Source: Candidatus Saccharimonadota bacterium (GTDB lineage: Bacteria; Patescibacteriota; Saccharimonadia; Saccharimonadales; Saccharimonadaceae). Taken from it: DNA of 52,283 bases. The position numbers and the translations under genes were made by a program. Numbering within the stretch: the stretch's first letter is position 1; the number at the start of each line of letters is the position of its first letter. This document shows, piece after piece, positions 1-5,920 of the stretch. The notes beneath the pieces are model-generated. The model was given only the letters and a program-made list of their open reading frames with translations, was not told the DNA's origin and searched no databases. The DNA lies in the NCBI GenBank assembly GCA_017545585.1, contig JAFWMK010000015.1:1-52283 (forward strand), written 5' to 3'.

Positions 1-157
<157 letters not shown>

Positions 158-328
158 TTGAGAAGGAATTAGACGTCTGAAAGTCTTCGGACTCGCAGAT
201 AGTCAGGTCGGAATACGTGTTATGATTAGCAAGCTTGAATCATAACAACTCTGGTTTTACCAGACGTAGTATTAAGCTAACAACAAGAACTAAGATAATG
301 ATTGCACAACCAAATTGTTAAACTTTAA
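158..328 (+). other. 16S 3' trailer with hairpins, no 23S
   Basis: This is a transcribed spacer after the 16S. A perfect hairpin with 9-bp arms GTTATGATT/AATCATAAC lies at 219-247, and a second one TCTGG/CCAGA follows at 251-265. I see no tRNA, no 23S start and no ORF. These hairpins may be processing sites for the 16S precursor (inference). Confidence 0.6.
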
Positions 329-358
329 AAAACCGCCCCAAAAAGGACGGTTTTTTGT
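329..358 (+). terminator. Intrinsic terminator after 16S trailer
   Basis: The arms AAAAACCG and CGGTTTTTT with inner CC/GG pairs and an A-rich loop are followed by a T run. It sits between the plus-strand rRNA and the minus-strand MazG gene and can work in both directions. It ends the rRNA transcript without a 23S gene. Confidence 0.8.
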
Positions 359-367
359 TGGCTGCAA

Positions 368-709
368 TTATCTTTCGTCTCCACTGCCATGGATTTTGTT
401 TCTTTGATAGCGGTCCTCTAATTTAGCGACATTTTTTGAGGCCACCTCAGATAAGGGAAGATCAAGGTATCTTGCAATCGAAGCTAGGTACCACAACACA
501 TCCCCGAGTTCTTTGCAGATTGCCAATCGATCTTCCTCGGATATCGTACCATTTTTATCGCGCAAAATTTTCTTAATTTTGTCTGCCGTCTCGCCCGCTT
601 CACCAGTGAGACCTAAAACTTTCTCAATAAACCCCACTTCAGTTAAATCACACTTAGAATAAGTATCGTATTTGACGATCGCCTCTTGATATTTGTCAAA
701 CTCCGTCAT
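368..709 (-). CDS. MazG-like nucleotide pyrophosphohydrolase
   Basis: 113 residues, typical of a single-domain all-alpha NTP pyrophosphohydrolase that cleaves (d)NTPs to monophosphates and pyrophosphate, a house-cleaning role. The metal-binding signature is visible as GEAGE (EAGE, ~37-40) followed by an acidic helix KELGDVLWYLASIA (~66-79), matching the family's ExxE...ExxD pattern. The start has a strong AGGAGG site a few bases upstream. It has its own extended -10 (TGCTATAAT, minus strand, box at 731-736) just upstream of the gene, in the gap after the TrmB-like gene. The exact substrate (dCTP, oxidised or other nucleotides) cannot be read from the sequence. Confidence 0.85.
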   Translation of the reverse strand: MTEFDKYQEAIVKYDTYSKCDLTEVGFIEKVLGLTGEAGETADKIKKILRDKNGTISEEDRLAICKELGDVLWYLASIARYLDLPLSEVASKNVAKLEDRYQRNKIHGSGDER

Positions 710-741
710 TTTACCTCCTATACATATTTAATTATAGCACG

Positions 742-1518
742 TTATTTTTTATCCAACTCGTCTTGATCAGTGGATTTGCGGATATATTTTTTGGCGAACA
801 AAAACACTTGCCGCATAGCATCGGCTATTTCTGGCGATTCGATCAGTGTAGACATCCCATTTTTTGAAAAATTAATAAAAGCTACATTGTCACCAAAGAT
901 ATCAATCTCCACCGGTGAATCGTATTCTTCAGGGGGAATTAGTGTCCGATCGAGTAAATACTTTTTCAACACCTCTTGATTGCTATTTCTTACATAACCT
1001 GCCTGCGCGATATCTTCAGCTTTTATCCCTAATTCCACTCGTTCACTTCTGAAATTCTCTAGCATCTCTGGGCTAGTAATTTTGTCATGGCGACTCCGCA
1101 CAAAATAATAAGGTTTTTTGGTGGCAAGCACTTTGTTCCAAATCATCTGCCTCCCCTCCATCCCATAGAAAGTTTTCACCCCAGGTTTATTCTGATGTTC
1201 GTTATAAAAATTAATCAGGGAGGGAAGATTACTCTCTAGATTCCGTGCTTGCCTAGCCACGCTCCGCAAACGTTTTTCAGCAATCGACTCTAGAATGGAA
1301 GGATGGGAGGGCGCGTAAGCAGAGATTTTCCCCTTATTTTTTTGCGCGATGATACCAAGTTTATCCAATTTTTCTAGGGCAGAATAGACCGTAGTTCGAT
1401 TTTCTTCGATACCTGTAGCTATTTCTGACGCAGTTCTTTGCCCATGCAAAATCAGATATAAATATATTTTTGCTTGTAATTCCGACAAGCCGGCTTGAGT
1501 CAAAACTTCTGTATCCAT
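742..1518 (-). CDS. TrmB-family transcriptional regulator
   Basis: 258 residues from the chosen ATG. The N-terminal ~75 residues form a winged helix: LTQAGLSELQAKIYLYLILHG, then ASEIATGIEENRTTVYSALEKL as recognition helix, then a wing ending in YAPSHP. The remainder looks like the TrmB effector-binding half, with FYGMEGRQMIWNKVL (~120). TrmB proteins usually regulate sugar or metabolic genes, but no ligand can be named here. A longer reading frame reaches 1533. I prefer 1518 because TATAAT (1525-1530, minus) ends exactly 6 bases before that ATG, the leaderless pattern seen throughout the window. It lies directly upstream of MazG with a 32-base gap. Confidence 0.8.
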   Translation of the reverse strand: MDTEVLTQAGLSELQAKIYLYLILHGQRTASEIATGIEENRTTVYSALEKLDKLGIIAQKNKGKISAYAPSHPSILESIAEKRLRSVARQARNLESNLPSLINFYNEHQNKPGVKTFYGMEGRQMIWNKVLATKKPYYFVRSRHDKITSPEMLENFRSERVELGIKAEDIAQAGYVRNSNQEVLKKYLLDRTLIPPEEYDSPVEIDIFGDNVAFINFSKNGMSTLIESPEIADAMRQVFLFAKKYIRKSTDQDELDKK

Positions 1519-1544
1519 AATTCTATTATACATCTTTTAATACA

Positions 1545-1567
1545 TTTGTCGACACTATTTCGACAAA
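1545..1567. repeat. Inverted repeat of cassette 1 (operator or recombination site)
   Basis: Perfect 8-bp arms TTTGTCGA (1545-1552) and TCGACAAA (1560-1567) flank CACTATT. The same site occurs at 2332-2354. In both copies a conserved CACCCCTGTAAAA block begins 36 bases after the first base of the repeat (1581 and 2368) and the -10 box begins 93 bases after it (1638 and 2425). This fixed phasing argues for a regulatory operator. A tyrosine-recombinase crossover site is the alternative. Confidence 0.7.
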
Positions 1568-1580
1568 ATTTTGAATTTTT

Positions 1581-1593
1581 CACCCCTGTAAAA
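1581..1593 (+). promoter_or_regulatory. CACCCCTGTAAAA motif, cassette 1
   Basis: Thirteen bases identical to 2368-2380 in cassette 2 and at the same distance from both the inverted repeat and the -10 box. The sequence between the repeat and this motif differs between the two copies, so the motif is conserved on its own. The ACCCCTG core recurs near 20373 and twice at 45938-45956. Confidence 0.5.
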
Positions 1594-1614
1594 TCACGAA
1601 GCCGTCGTGGCCAA

Positions 1615-1643
1615 TTGCTTTTTATGATATATTATGTTATAAT
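1615..1643 (+). promoter_or_regulatory. Promoter of cassette 1
   Basis: The -10 box is TATAAT at 1638-1643 with upstream TG (TGTTATAAT). TTGCTT at 1615-1620 is a plausible -35 at 17-base spacing. It predicts a ~50-base leader ahead of the ORF at 1701, which has a GGGGGAAAAGAT ribosome binding stretch. Confidence 0.7.
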
Positions 1644-1700
1644 TACAAAGGTAAACATCGTGGTGTGTTTTGCAAATTAATAATAACAGGGGGAAAAGAT

Positions 1701-2147
1701 ATGAAGAAAGAAGAGCTGGAGGCGTTAAGGCAGGAGTTAGATCGGCAGGGGTGCGACACATACATGGGCGTGCTCAATGAAGAGCACGTGTCTTACATCT
1801 CGGCCGGAGGCAGCAATTTCTATGGCTTTAACATAGACTTCGGCGCCATTGCCGATCGTTGCTACAGGTCCGACAACAGGCGGGTTAAAGTCATTCTCTT
1901 TGAGAATGACGAGCAGAGCTCGTACTACTGGTCAATTTTCTTCGAGCGTGGGGAAAGCCATATTGACTTGATGGTCCATCCTCTCAGCGAAGATTTCCGC
2001 GCGGAGATCATTGGCGTGGACTGCCTCCTAAAAGTGTTCCCAGAGCTGGTCGCATACGCGCAGAAATATTTAGCGCGGAACTGGAAACGTATTACCAACC
2101 GCTTCTACAAGAAGGAGCGTGAGGAATACGAAAACGCTATCGTGTAA
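1701..2147 (+). CDS. Uncharacterised accessory protein, cassette 1
   Basis: 148 residues, not recognised. It begins with a charged helix (KKEELEALRQELDRQG), has a central stretch with beta-strand character (VKVILFEND, YYWSIFFERG, IDLMVHPL), and ends in a basic, aromatic helix (YLARNWKRITNRFYKKERE). There is no signal peptide or membrane segment. The start at 1701 is chosen for GGGGGA upstream; an in-frame ATG at 1665 lies very close to the expected transcription start and lacks a site. The codons are visibly richer in G and C than neighbouring genes, suggesting transfer. It is the cargo of the first of two cassettes with matching flanks. By analogy with cassette 2 it could be an anti-defence or phage-type protein, but nothing in the sequence proves that. 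Confidence 0.75.
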   Translation: MKKEELEALRQELDRQGCDTYMGVLNEEHVSYISAGGSNFYGFNIDFGAIADRCYRSDNRRVKVILFENDEQSSYYWSIFFERGESHIDLMVHPLSEDFRAEIIGVDCLLKVFPELVAYAQKYLARNWKRITNRFYKKEREEYENAIV

Positions 2148-2157
2148 GCGGCCAGCC

Positions 2158-2262
2158 AAAACTTCATATTGGGTGATGAGCCCCGTGAGAGAGCTTCGCA
2201 TTGAAGACCTAGGGAACCTATTGTCGTCCCACGGTCCGCGGCCCCTCACGCAATTAGACAAT
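2158..2262 (+). ncRNA. 3' structured pseudoknot RNA, copy 1
   Basis: It starts 10 bases after the ORF stop. Bases 2158-2212 are identical to 2866-2920. Visible helices: outer CGTGAG (2184-2189)/CTCACG (2245-2250); inner hairpin CTTC/GAAG; a long hairpin GACC (2206-2209)/GGTC (2233-2236) capped by GGGA/TCCC. The hairpin loop ATTGTC (2220-2225) is complementary to GACAAT (2257-2262) downstream, giving a pseudoknot. In copy 2 the cap helix is AGAAA/TTTCT, so it is preserved by compensatory change. Function is unknown. Confidence 0.7.
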
Positions 2263-2271
2263 TCTGTATAC

Positions 2272-2304
2272 GCTCCTGGCATAATATCGCCAGGGGCTTT
2301 TTTC
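2272..2304 (+). terminator. Terminator of cassette 1
   Basis: GCTCCTGGC (2272-2280) pairs with GCCAGGGGC (2289-2297) over 9 bp with one G-U, followed by seven T. It closes the transcript containing the ORF and the pseudoknot RNA. Confidence 0.85.
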
Positions 2305-2331
2305 TTGCTCACGAATACGACAAAACCACTA

Positions 2332-2354
2332 TTTGTCGACACTATTTCGACAAA
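2332..2354. repeat. Inverted repeat of cassette 2
   Basis: TTTGTCGA (2332-2339) and TCGACAAA (2347-2354), identical in arms and 7-base centre to 1545-1567, and again followed 36 bases from its start by CACCCCTGTAAAA (2368-2380). Confidence 0.7.
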
Positions 2355-2401
2355 ATTTCAGCCAATTCACCCCTGTAAAAACAGAAAAATGGAACTTGCA
2401 A

Positions 2402-2430
2402 TTGACAAAAACTAAGAATCTTGGTATAAT
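2402..2430 (+). promoter_or_regulatory. Consensus sigma-70 promoter of cassette 2
   Basis: TTGACA (2402-2407), 17-base spacer, TATAAT (2425-2430) with an upstream TG. It is one of the best promoter matches in the window. Predicted start is near 2437, giving a ~75-base leader that contains GGGAGCGCTTCCC (2470-2482), a potential hairpin. Confidence 0.85.
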
Positions 2431-2514
2431 GGTTGTAACAATTGAATAAAGTTGTAGTAATTTAAAAGTGGGAGCGCTTCCCATAAGGCGCGTGGAGTGA
2501 GGGGGCTCCAACAT

Positions 2515-2856
2515 ATGGCAAAGAAATTTTTTGGCTTTGCACTGGCGGACAGCATGTTCCAGGGCGACTGCACGATTAATCGCAAGACCCTGACGGCTGA
2601 AGAGGTGAAGGCGATGGCCGGGGATCTGACTCCGTGCCTCAACCCGAGCCACCAGGCTACCATCGCCGCGATGCGGCAGCGGTACGGGATCGAGGTGGAA
2701 ATCCCCGAGACCCCGCCGCGGGTAGCCCTGGAGTCCGGCGACAGCGTGATCGTGATGGGGGTTCGCGGATTACCGCGGCTCACCGATCGGCACGAGTACA
2801 CCGAGGAGGAAATCGCACAGGCGACCTTCTCCTTTTCGGAGTACACTGTCAGCTAG
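2515..2856 (+). CDS. DUF1874-like protein (AcrIII-1 / STIV B116-type ring nuclease fold)
   Basis: 113 residues, the usual size for DUF1874. The pattern resembles that family: an N-terminal strand (FFGFALADSMF), a helix LTAEEVKAMAG, then NPSHQATIAAMRQRYGIEVEI, then a proline turn, ESGDSVIVMGVRGLPR and a C-terminal EEEIAQATFSF segment. In viral AcrIII-1 the equivalent conserved histidine (H47 in SIRV1 gp29) cleaves the CRISPR type III messenger cA4; here His46 sits in the matching position. Family assignment is from memory of the pattern, not a search. The neighbouring glycine-rich loop is less canonical, so activity is uncertain. Codons are strongly GC-rich. Start 2515 is preferred over 2497 because GAGGGGG precedes it. 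Confidence 0.65.
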   Translation: MAKKFFGFALADSMFQGDCTINRKTLTAEEVKAMAGDLTPCLNPSHQATIAAMRQRYGIEVEIPETPPRVALESGDSVIVMGVRGLPRLTDRHEYTEEEIAQATFSFSEYTVS

Positions 2857-2865
2857 GCGGGCCGT

Positions 2866-2968
2866 AAAACTTCATATTGGGTGATGAGCCCCGTGAGAGA
2901 GCTTCGCATTGAAGACCTAGAAATCATTGTCGTTTCTAAGGTCCGCGGCCTCTCACGTCTAAGACAAT
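2866..2968 (+). ncRNA. 3' structured pseudoknot RNA, copy 2
   Basis: It begins 9 bases after the stop of the DUF1874-like gene. Outer helix CGTGAGAG (2892-2899)/CTCTCACG (2950-2957) is 8 bp. The long hairpin arm at 2914-2923 pairs with 2933-2943 with one bulged A. Loop ATTGTC (2926-2931) pairs with GACAAT (2963-2968). Compared with copy 1, stem bases change in pairs while the loop, the downstream GACAAT and the GGTCCGCGG linker stay fixed, which is good evidence for selection on RNA structure. Confidence 0.7.
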
Positions 2969-2975
2969 TTTTATA

Positions 2976-3003
2976 CCCCTGGCAAAATATGCCAGGGGAT
3001 TTT
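2976..3003 (+). terminator. Terminator of cassette 2
   Basis: CCCCTGGC (2976-2983) pairs with GCCAGGGG (2991-2998) and is followed by ATTTT. The next gene's -10 box starts only 10 bases later. Confidence 0.8.
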
Positions 3004-3024
3004 GCATTATGATATAATATCTCC

Positions 3025-3555
3025 ATGGAAGACACCCGAAATCTCATCGATAAATTCAAAGGTCAGTCAAACGAACAAATTTTTGATACACTTTCAAAAA
3101 CTCGGCAATCTTTAGAAATTGCTATCGAAAATGTTGAACACGATTTTAATATCGGTTCGATCGTTAGGACTGCCAATTCTTTTAATGTAGCAAAGGTCCA
3201 TATCATTGGTAAGAAAAAATACAATCGTCGCGGTGCTATGTGTACAGATAAATATCTCGAAATTGTTCATCATGCTAGCTTGGAAGACTTTTTAAAAACC
3301 CAAGAAAACAGGGAACTAGTTGCCATCGAAAACAACCTTGACCGCGCTAGGCCTCTGCACGATAAAAAGTTTATTCAAAACACCACTCTAATTTTTGGCT
3401 CCGAAAATAGCGGTATCACCAAAGAACTACTAAGTCGAGCAGAAGATGTCCGGTATATCGAATCATTCGGCTCTACTCGTTCTGTTAATGTTGGTGCTGC
3501 TGCCGCTATCGCGATGTACGAATGGACCAGGCAGATTCTATTTGCCAGTAATTAA
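3025..3555 (+). CDS. TrmH/SpoU-family RNA 2'-O-methyltransferase
   Basis: 176 residues, a SPOUT-class enzyme using S-adenosylmethionine to methylate ribose in tRNA or rRNA. The three SpoU motifs are visible: motif 1 NIGSIVRTANSF (~41-52), motif 2 LIFGSENSGIT (~122-132) and motif 3 STRSVNVGAAAAIAMYEW (~150-167) forming the knot that binds SAM. It is short, with no N-terminal RNA-binding extension, like compact TrmH/TrmL forms, so the target base cannot be decided. TATAAT at 3013-3018 (TGATATAAT) ends 6 bases before the ATG, predicting a leaderless transcript independent of the cassette upstream. Its 3' end overlaps the convergent small gene by 18 bases. Confidence 0.88.
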   Translation: MEDTRNLIDKFKGQSNEQIFDTLSKTRQSLEIAIENVEHDFNIGSIVRTANSFNVAKVHIIGKKKYNRRGAMCTDKYLEIVHHASLEDFLKTQENRELVAIENNLDRARPLHDKKFIQNTTLIFGSENSGITKELLSRAEDVRYIESFGSTRSVNVGAAAAIAMYEWTRQILFASN

Positions 3556-3771
3556 GTGGACCAAAAGTCCCAAAATCAAAGTATGCAGATTCATGGCTAC
3601 AAGTAGTCCTACCACAATCGTGATTACCCCAAAGAGCTTCACTTTTTCGTAAGAAGAAACTCCGCTTGCAAGATTCTCTGATATCTGTCGATGAAAAAAC
3701 ACTATTGCGCCCCCTGCAGCCGCAATCAAAAGTCCACCAATCAGCCACCCGATACTAAAAGTAAAATCCAT
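3538..3771 (-). CDS. Small two-helix membrane protein
   Basis: 77 residues from the ATG at 3771. Two hydrophobic segments, IGWLIGGLLIAAAGGAIVFF (~6-25) and LFGVITIVVGLLVAMNLHTLILGLLV (~46-71), flank a short polar loop. No family recognised. The start is set by TATAAT (minus, 3778-3783) ending 6 bases before it; a longer open frame to 3831 would begin upstream of the promoter. The 3' end overlaps the methyltransferase gene tail to tail. Confidence 0.65.
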   Translation of the reverse strand: MDFTFSIGWLIGGLLIAAAGGAIVFFHRQISENLASGVSSYEKVKLFGVITIVVGLLVAMNLHTLILGLLVHLITGK

Positions 3772-3845
3772 AACCCTATTATAGCATAAAACTTGCATTT
3801 TTGGGGTATTTGGTGTAAAATAGAATAGCACCTTACCATTTTTAT

Positions 3846-3922
3846 GGGGTAATAGCTCAGTTGATTAGAGCGCCGCCTTTGCAAGGCGGAGGTCCAGGGT
3901 TTGAGTCCCTGTTACTCCACCA
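3846..3922 (+). tRNA. tRNA-Ala (TGC)
   Basis: Acceptor GGGGTAA pairs with TTACTCC (one G-T). The D-arm contains AGCTCAG, the anticodon loop reads CTTTGCAAG (anticodon TGC), and the T-arm GGGTTTGAGTCCC is intact. CCA is encoded (3920-3922). It is followed ~100 bases later by tRNA-Ile, the pair often found inside rRNA spacers but here away from the rRNA. Confidence 0.95.
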
Positions 3923-4018
3923 CGGTAGGAGATGAGAGAAAGCCTCAAATTCATTTGAGATTTTCCGAATCGACGCCCCGTGGACGACTTTTACTAACGT
4001 AAAAGTCAACCATCGGAT

Positions 4019-4095
4019 GGGGATATAGCTCAGCTGGTTAGAGCGCGTCACTGATAATGACGAGGTCTATGGTTCAAGTCCATATATCCCCACCA
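4019..4095 (+). tRNA. tRNA-Ile (GAT)
   Basis: Acceptor GGGGATA/TATCCCC, D-arm AGCTCAGCTGGTTAGAGC, anticodon arm GTCACTGATAATGAC with anticodon GAT, T-arm with GGTTCAAGTC, and encoded CCA at 4093-4095. A terminator follows at 4109-4130. Confidence 0.95.
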
Positions 4096-4108
4096 AGACG
4101 TATATAAC

Positions 4109-4130
4109 TCGGCATTTTGGCCGATTTTTT
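4109..4130 (+). terminator. Terminator after tRNA-Ile
   Basis: TCGGC (4109-4113), short loop, GCCGA (4120-4124), then six T. Confidence 0.8.
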
Positions 4131-4193
4131 AGTGGCAAAATTCTGTTAAGTACCTTGCAGGTTCTAGGGTGCTTTTTGTGCTATAATGAAGAC

Positions 4194-4979
4194 ATGGAAG
4201 TTGTCTCGCCGTACAAACCTGCCCCCATCAATGGACTAGATTCTGATTTTCATTTTTATGATCCGGGGGAAGAAAAACGGCGCGAACCTAATAGCAAAAT
4301 AAACCGATTAAGGCCAAAAGAACGCGTTTTCTTAGCTCGTCTAGGGGCGGCTGCGATTACTGCAGCGCTGATTACATCGTCGGCATCGGCTATCAAATCT
4401 CACCCTGTCGGACGAAAGGGGATTAACGAAATAGATGCTCCAATCCCAAAATTCAAACCTATCGTAGAAATCGTAAAAACTTCTCCGGCCATGTCGATCA
4501 TAGAAGGGATTGATGAGGATTATAGGGAAATAACTTCGGAACTACCCGTGGAGTCGGACGAACCGCCAGAACCAGTCTATCCCGAAGAGCTTGATTTGCC
4601 AATCCCAGTAGCTAAATCTACTAGTGTAGAAAAACCTTCCTCGACCGCCCAAACTCCCGACTGGGACGGTACGATTTTGAATGCCAAGAACGGCCACATA
4701 AATGGCCCTACTGGTGACGAAACTTACTACGATCTACCAATGAATGAAATCGTTGCCAGGATGCATAGATTGGGTTACGACGGTGACTATTGGGTACGTG
4801 AAGATGGCGTTAAAATGCTAGGCGATTATGTGATGGTCGCTGCAAACCTCAAAGTCCATCCTCGTGGTAGTATTGTAGAGACCAGTCTCGGCACTGGTAT
4901 TGTTTGCGACACCGGTGGCTTCGCCAAAGAGCATCCAAAACGTCTTGATATCGCTACAAATTGGACTAAAAAACAGTAA
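4194..4979 (+). CDS. Membrane-anchored 3D/double-psi-barrel cell-wall protein
   Basis: 261 residues. After a ~45-residue cytoplasmic lead there is one hydrophobic segment (VFLARLGAAAITAALITSSA, ~47-66). An acidic, proline-rich linker follows (~75-155). The C-terminal ~100 residues resemble the 3D domain of Bacillus YuiC-type and related wall enzymes: GDETYYDLPM, WVREDGVKMLGDYVMVAANL, HPRGSIVETSLGTGIVCDTG. The Asp of the CDTGGF motif is the typical catalytic acid of this fold. A role in peptidoglycan cleavage or remodelling is inferred from family. ATG 4194 is chosen because TATAAT (4182-4187) ends 6 bases upstream; the in-frame ATG at 4155 lies before the promoter. Confidence 0.75.
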   Translation: MEVVSPYKPAPINGLDSDFHFYDPGEEKRREPNSKINRLRPKERVFLARLGAAAITAALITSSASAIKSHPVGRKGINEIDAPIPKFKPIVEIVKTSPAMSIIEGIDEDYREITSELPVESDEPPEPVYPEELDLPIPVAKSTSVEKPSSTAQTPDWDGTILNAKNGHINGPTGDETYYDLPMNEIVARMHRLGYDGDYWVREDGVKMLGDYVMVAANLKVHPRGSIVETSLGTGIVCDTGGFAKEHPKRLDIATNWTKKQ

Positions 4980-5029
4980 GTCGGCTGCGCCTTGTTTAAA
5001 AACAAGGTAAATAAAAAAAAGACAAAGAG

Positions 5030-5067
5030 AAAACCGCCTATTTTGTTTTAGAGAGGGGCGGTTTTCC
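5030..5067. terminator. Bidirectional terminator after 3D-domain gene
   Basis: AAAACCGCC (5030-5038) and GGCGGTTTT (5057-5065) form a 9-bp helix with A and T tails on both sides. Confidence 0.75.
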
Positions 5068-5220
5068 AGGTCATACATATAACTTGTGCAGCCTCGCAGT
5101 TTAATCTGCGCAAGTTACCTCTATTATATATCACGAAATGCATAATGTCAATACTTTTTTGTCATGATTTTTAATATTTTTGTTCGGGTAAATAAAAAAC
5201 TTATGTTCGGTAAAATAGTA

Positions 5221-5249
5221 TTGACAAAACGGAAGCGCTATGATATAAT
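5221..5249 (+). promoter_or_regulatory. Consensus promoter of the KGG-protein gene
   Basis: TTGACA (5221-5226), 17-base spacer, TATAAT (5244-5249) with TG extension. A full consensus promoter predicts strong expression. The two GTTCGG direct repeats upstream (5182, 5205) are candidate activator sites. Confidence 0.88.
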
Positions 5250-5318
5250 TTAAAGCATAACCTCGAGCAGAGGTGTGTTTATTAGTATAATCGTGGTGGG
5301 CAGAACGGAGATTCCACA

Positions 5319-5522
5319 ATGTCTGGAACCAAAGCCGGCGGTATGAAAGCCGCTGCTACTAACAAAGCCAAATACGGTAAAGAGTTTTATGCTCGTATCG
5401 GTAAAAAAGGTGGCCAAAATGGTCACACCGGCGGTTTTGCTGCTAACCCAGCCCTTGCACGTATCGCAGGTGCTAAAGGTGGCCGTATCTCTCGTCGTGG
5501 CCCAGCTAAAAAAGCTGCCTAA
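5319..5522 (+). CDS. Small basic KGG-motif protein
   Basis: 67 residues, rich in Gly, Lys and Ala. It contains the KGG stress-protein style motifs GKKGGQNGHTGGFA (~28-41) and AGAKGGRISRRGPAKKAA (~50-67). Such proteins (YciG/GsiB/con-10-like) are stress-linked or nucleic-acid-associated in other bacteria; the mechanism is poorly known. The basic tail suggests binding to RNA or DNA (inference). A consensus promoter and a CGGAG site 8 bases before the ATG suggest an abundant protein. Its stop overlaps the convergent peptidase gene by 4 bases. Confidence 0.75.
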   Translation: MSGTKAGGMKAAATNKAKYGKEFYARIGKKGGQNGHTGGFAANPALARIAGAKGGRISRRGPAKKAA

Positions 5523-5920
5523 ATATCACATTTAGGACAATGAAAAACGCCATCTGGCGTCTGAAATCGCGTTAGTCCACAAGAATGACAACGCGATTTT
5601 TGATGCAAAAAATCTCTATAGGTATTGAGTTCGTCCTCAATCAACTCCTCGTCAATTGCTATTTTATAGGAAGTGGCTAATTTTTTTGCCTCCTCCCATG
5701 CCAAAACTTCGATCTTTAAACGTTCCACTTCCGTCCTAAAAGTCCAGCGTCCGCACAAAGCATGCCCTATCTCATGCAGAAGCAAAAGGGAATCAGATCG
5801 AGGGTCAAAATTCTCGGTTATTACCACTGTCCGTGGTGGTCTAAAAGTAAACCGCTTACCGGTAATAAACCTAATATCGGGATAATCAGCTTTGACTTTT
5901 GCCAAAAAGGTAGCATCCAT
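5519..5920 (-). CDS. HExxH zinc peptidase-like protein with C-terminal zinc ribbon
   Basis: 133 residues. HEIGHALCG (~49-57) is a zinc-peptidase HExxH motif of the ImmA/IrrE or SprT-like type, preceded by a strand PPRTVVITENF. EVLAWEEAKKLA (~71-82) follows and could give the third metal ligand. The C-terminus has CHSCG...CPKC, a four-cysteine zinc ribbon. ImmA-like peptidases cleave repressors; SprT-like ones act on DNA-protein adducts; neither can be assigned. It overlaps the end of the upstream ROK kinase by 35 bases, so the two are probably co-translated. Confidence 0.7.
   Translation of the reverse strand: MDATFLAKVKADYPDIRFITGKRFTFRPPRTVVITENFDPRSDSLLLLHEIGHALCGRWTFRTEVERLKIEVLAWEEAKKLATSYKIAIDEELIEDELNTYRDFLHQKSRCHSCGLTRFQTPDGVFHCPKCDI

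Larger units (their letters stand above)
4980..5318. other. Gene-free stretch with three hairpins
   Basis: It holds CCTTGTTT/AAACAAGG (4990-5007), a terminator-like AAAACCGCC/GGCGGTTTT (5030-5065, bidirectional), and AACTTGTGCAG (5081-5091)/CTGCGCAAGTT (5106-5116). Two GTTCGG words lie at 5182 and 5205, 23 bases apart, just upstream of the KGG gene promoter. Confidence 0.7.

Noticed and set aside
2166-2192. Resemblance of TGATGAGCCCCGTGAGAG to a hammerhead ribozyme core
   Set aside because: The CUGAUGA box is preceded by G, the GAAA box is missing and the stems do not meet in the hammerhead order.
1545-2354. Xer (pdif-like) module sites
   Set aside because: The inverted repeats resemble recombinase sites in form, but arms are 8 bp with a 7-base centre, no third copy ends cassette 2, and the fixed promoter phasing fits an operator better.
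2140-2360. Integron cassette with attC site
   Set aside because: The ORF plus folded 3' element suggested it, but no RYYYAAC/GTTRRRY box pair and no integrase are seen.
2412-2846. Minus-strand frame over the DUF1874-like gene
   Set aside because: It is a GC-driven shadow: no promoter or binding site and its translation is Ser/Arg/Pro noise.
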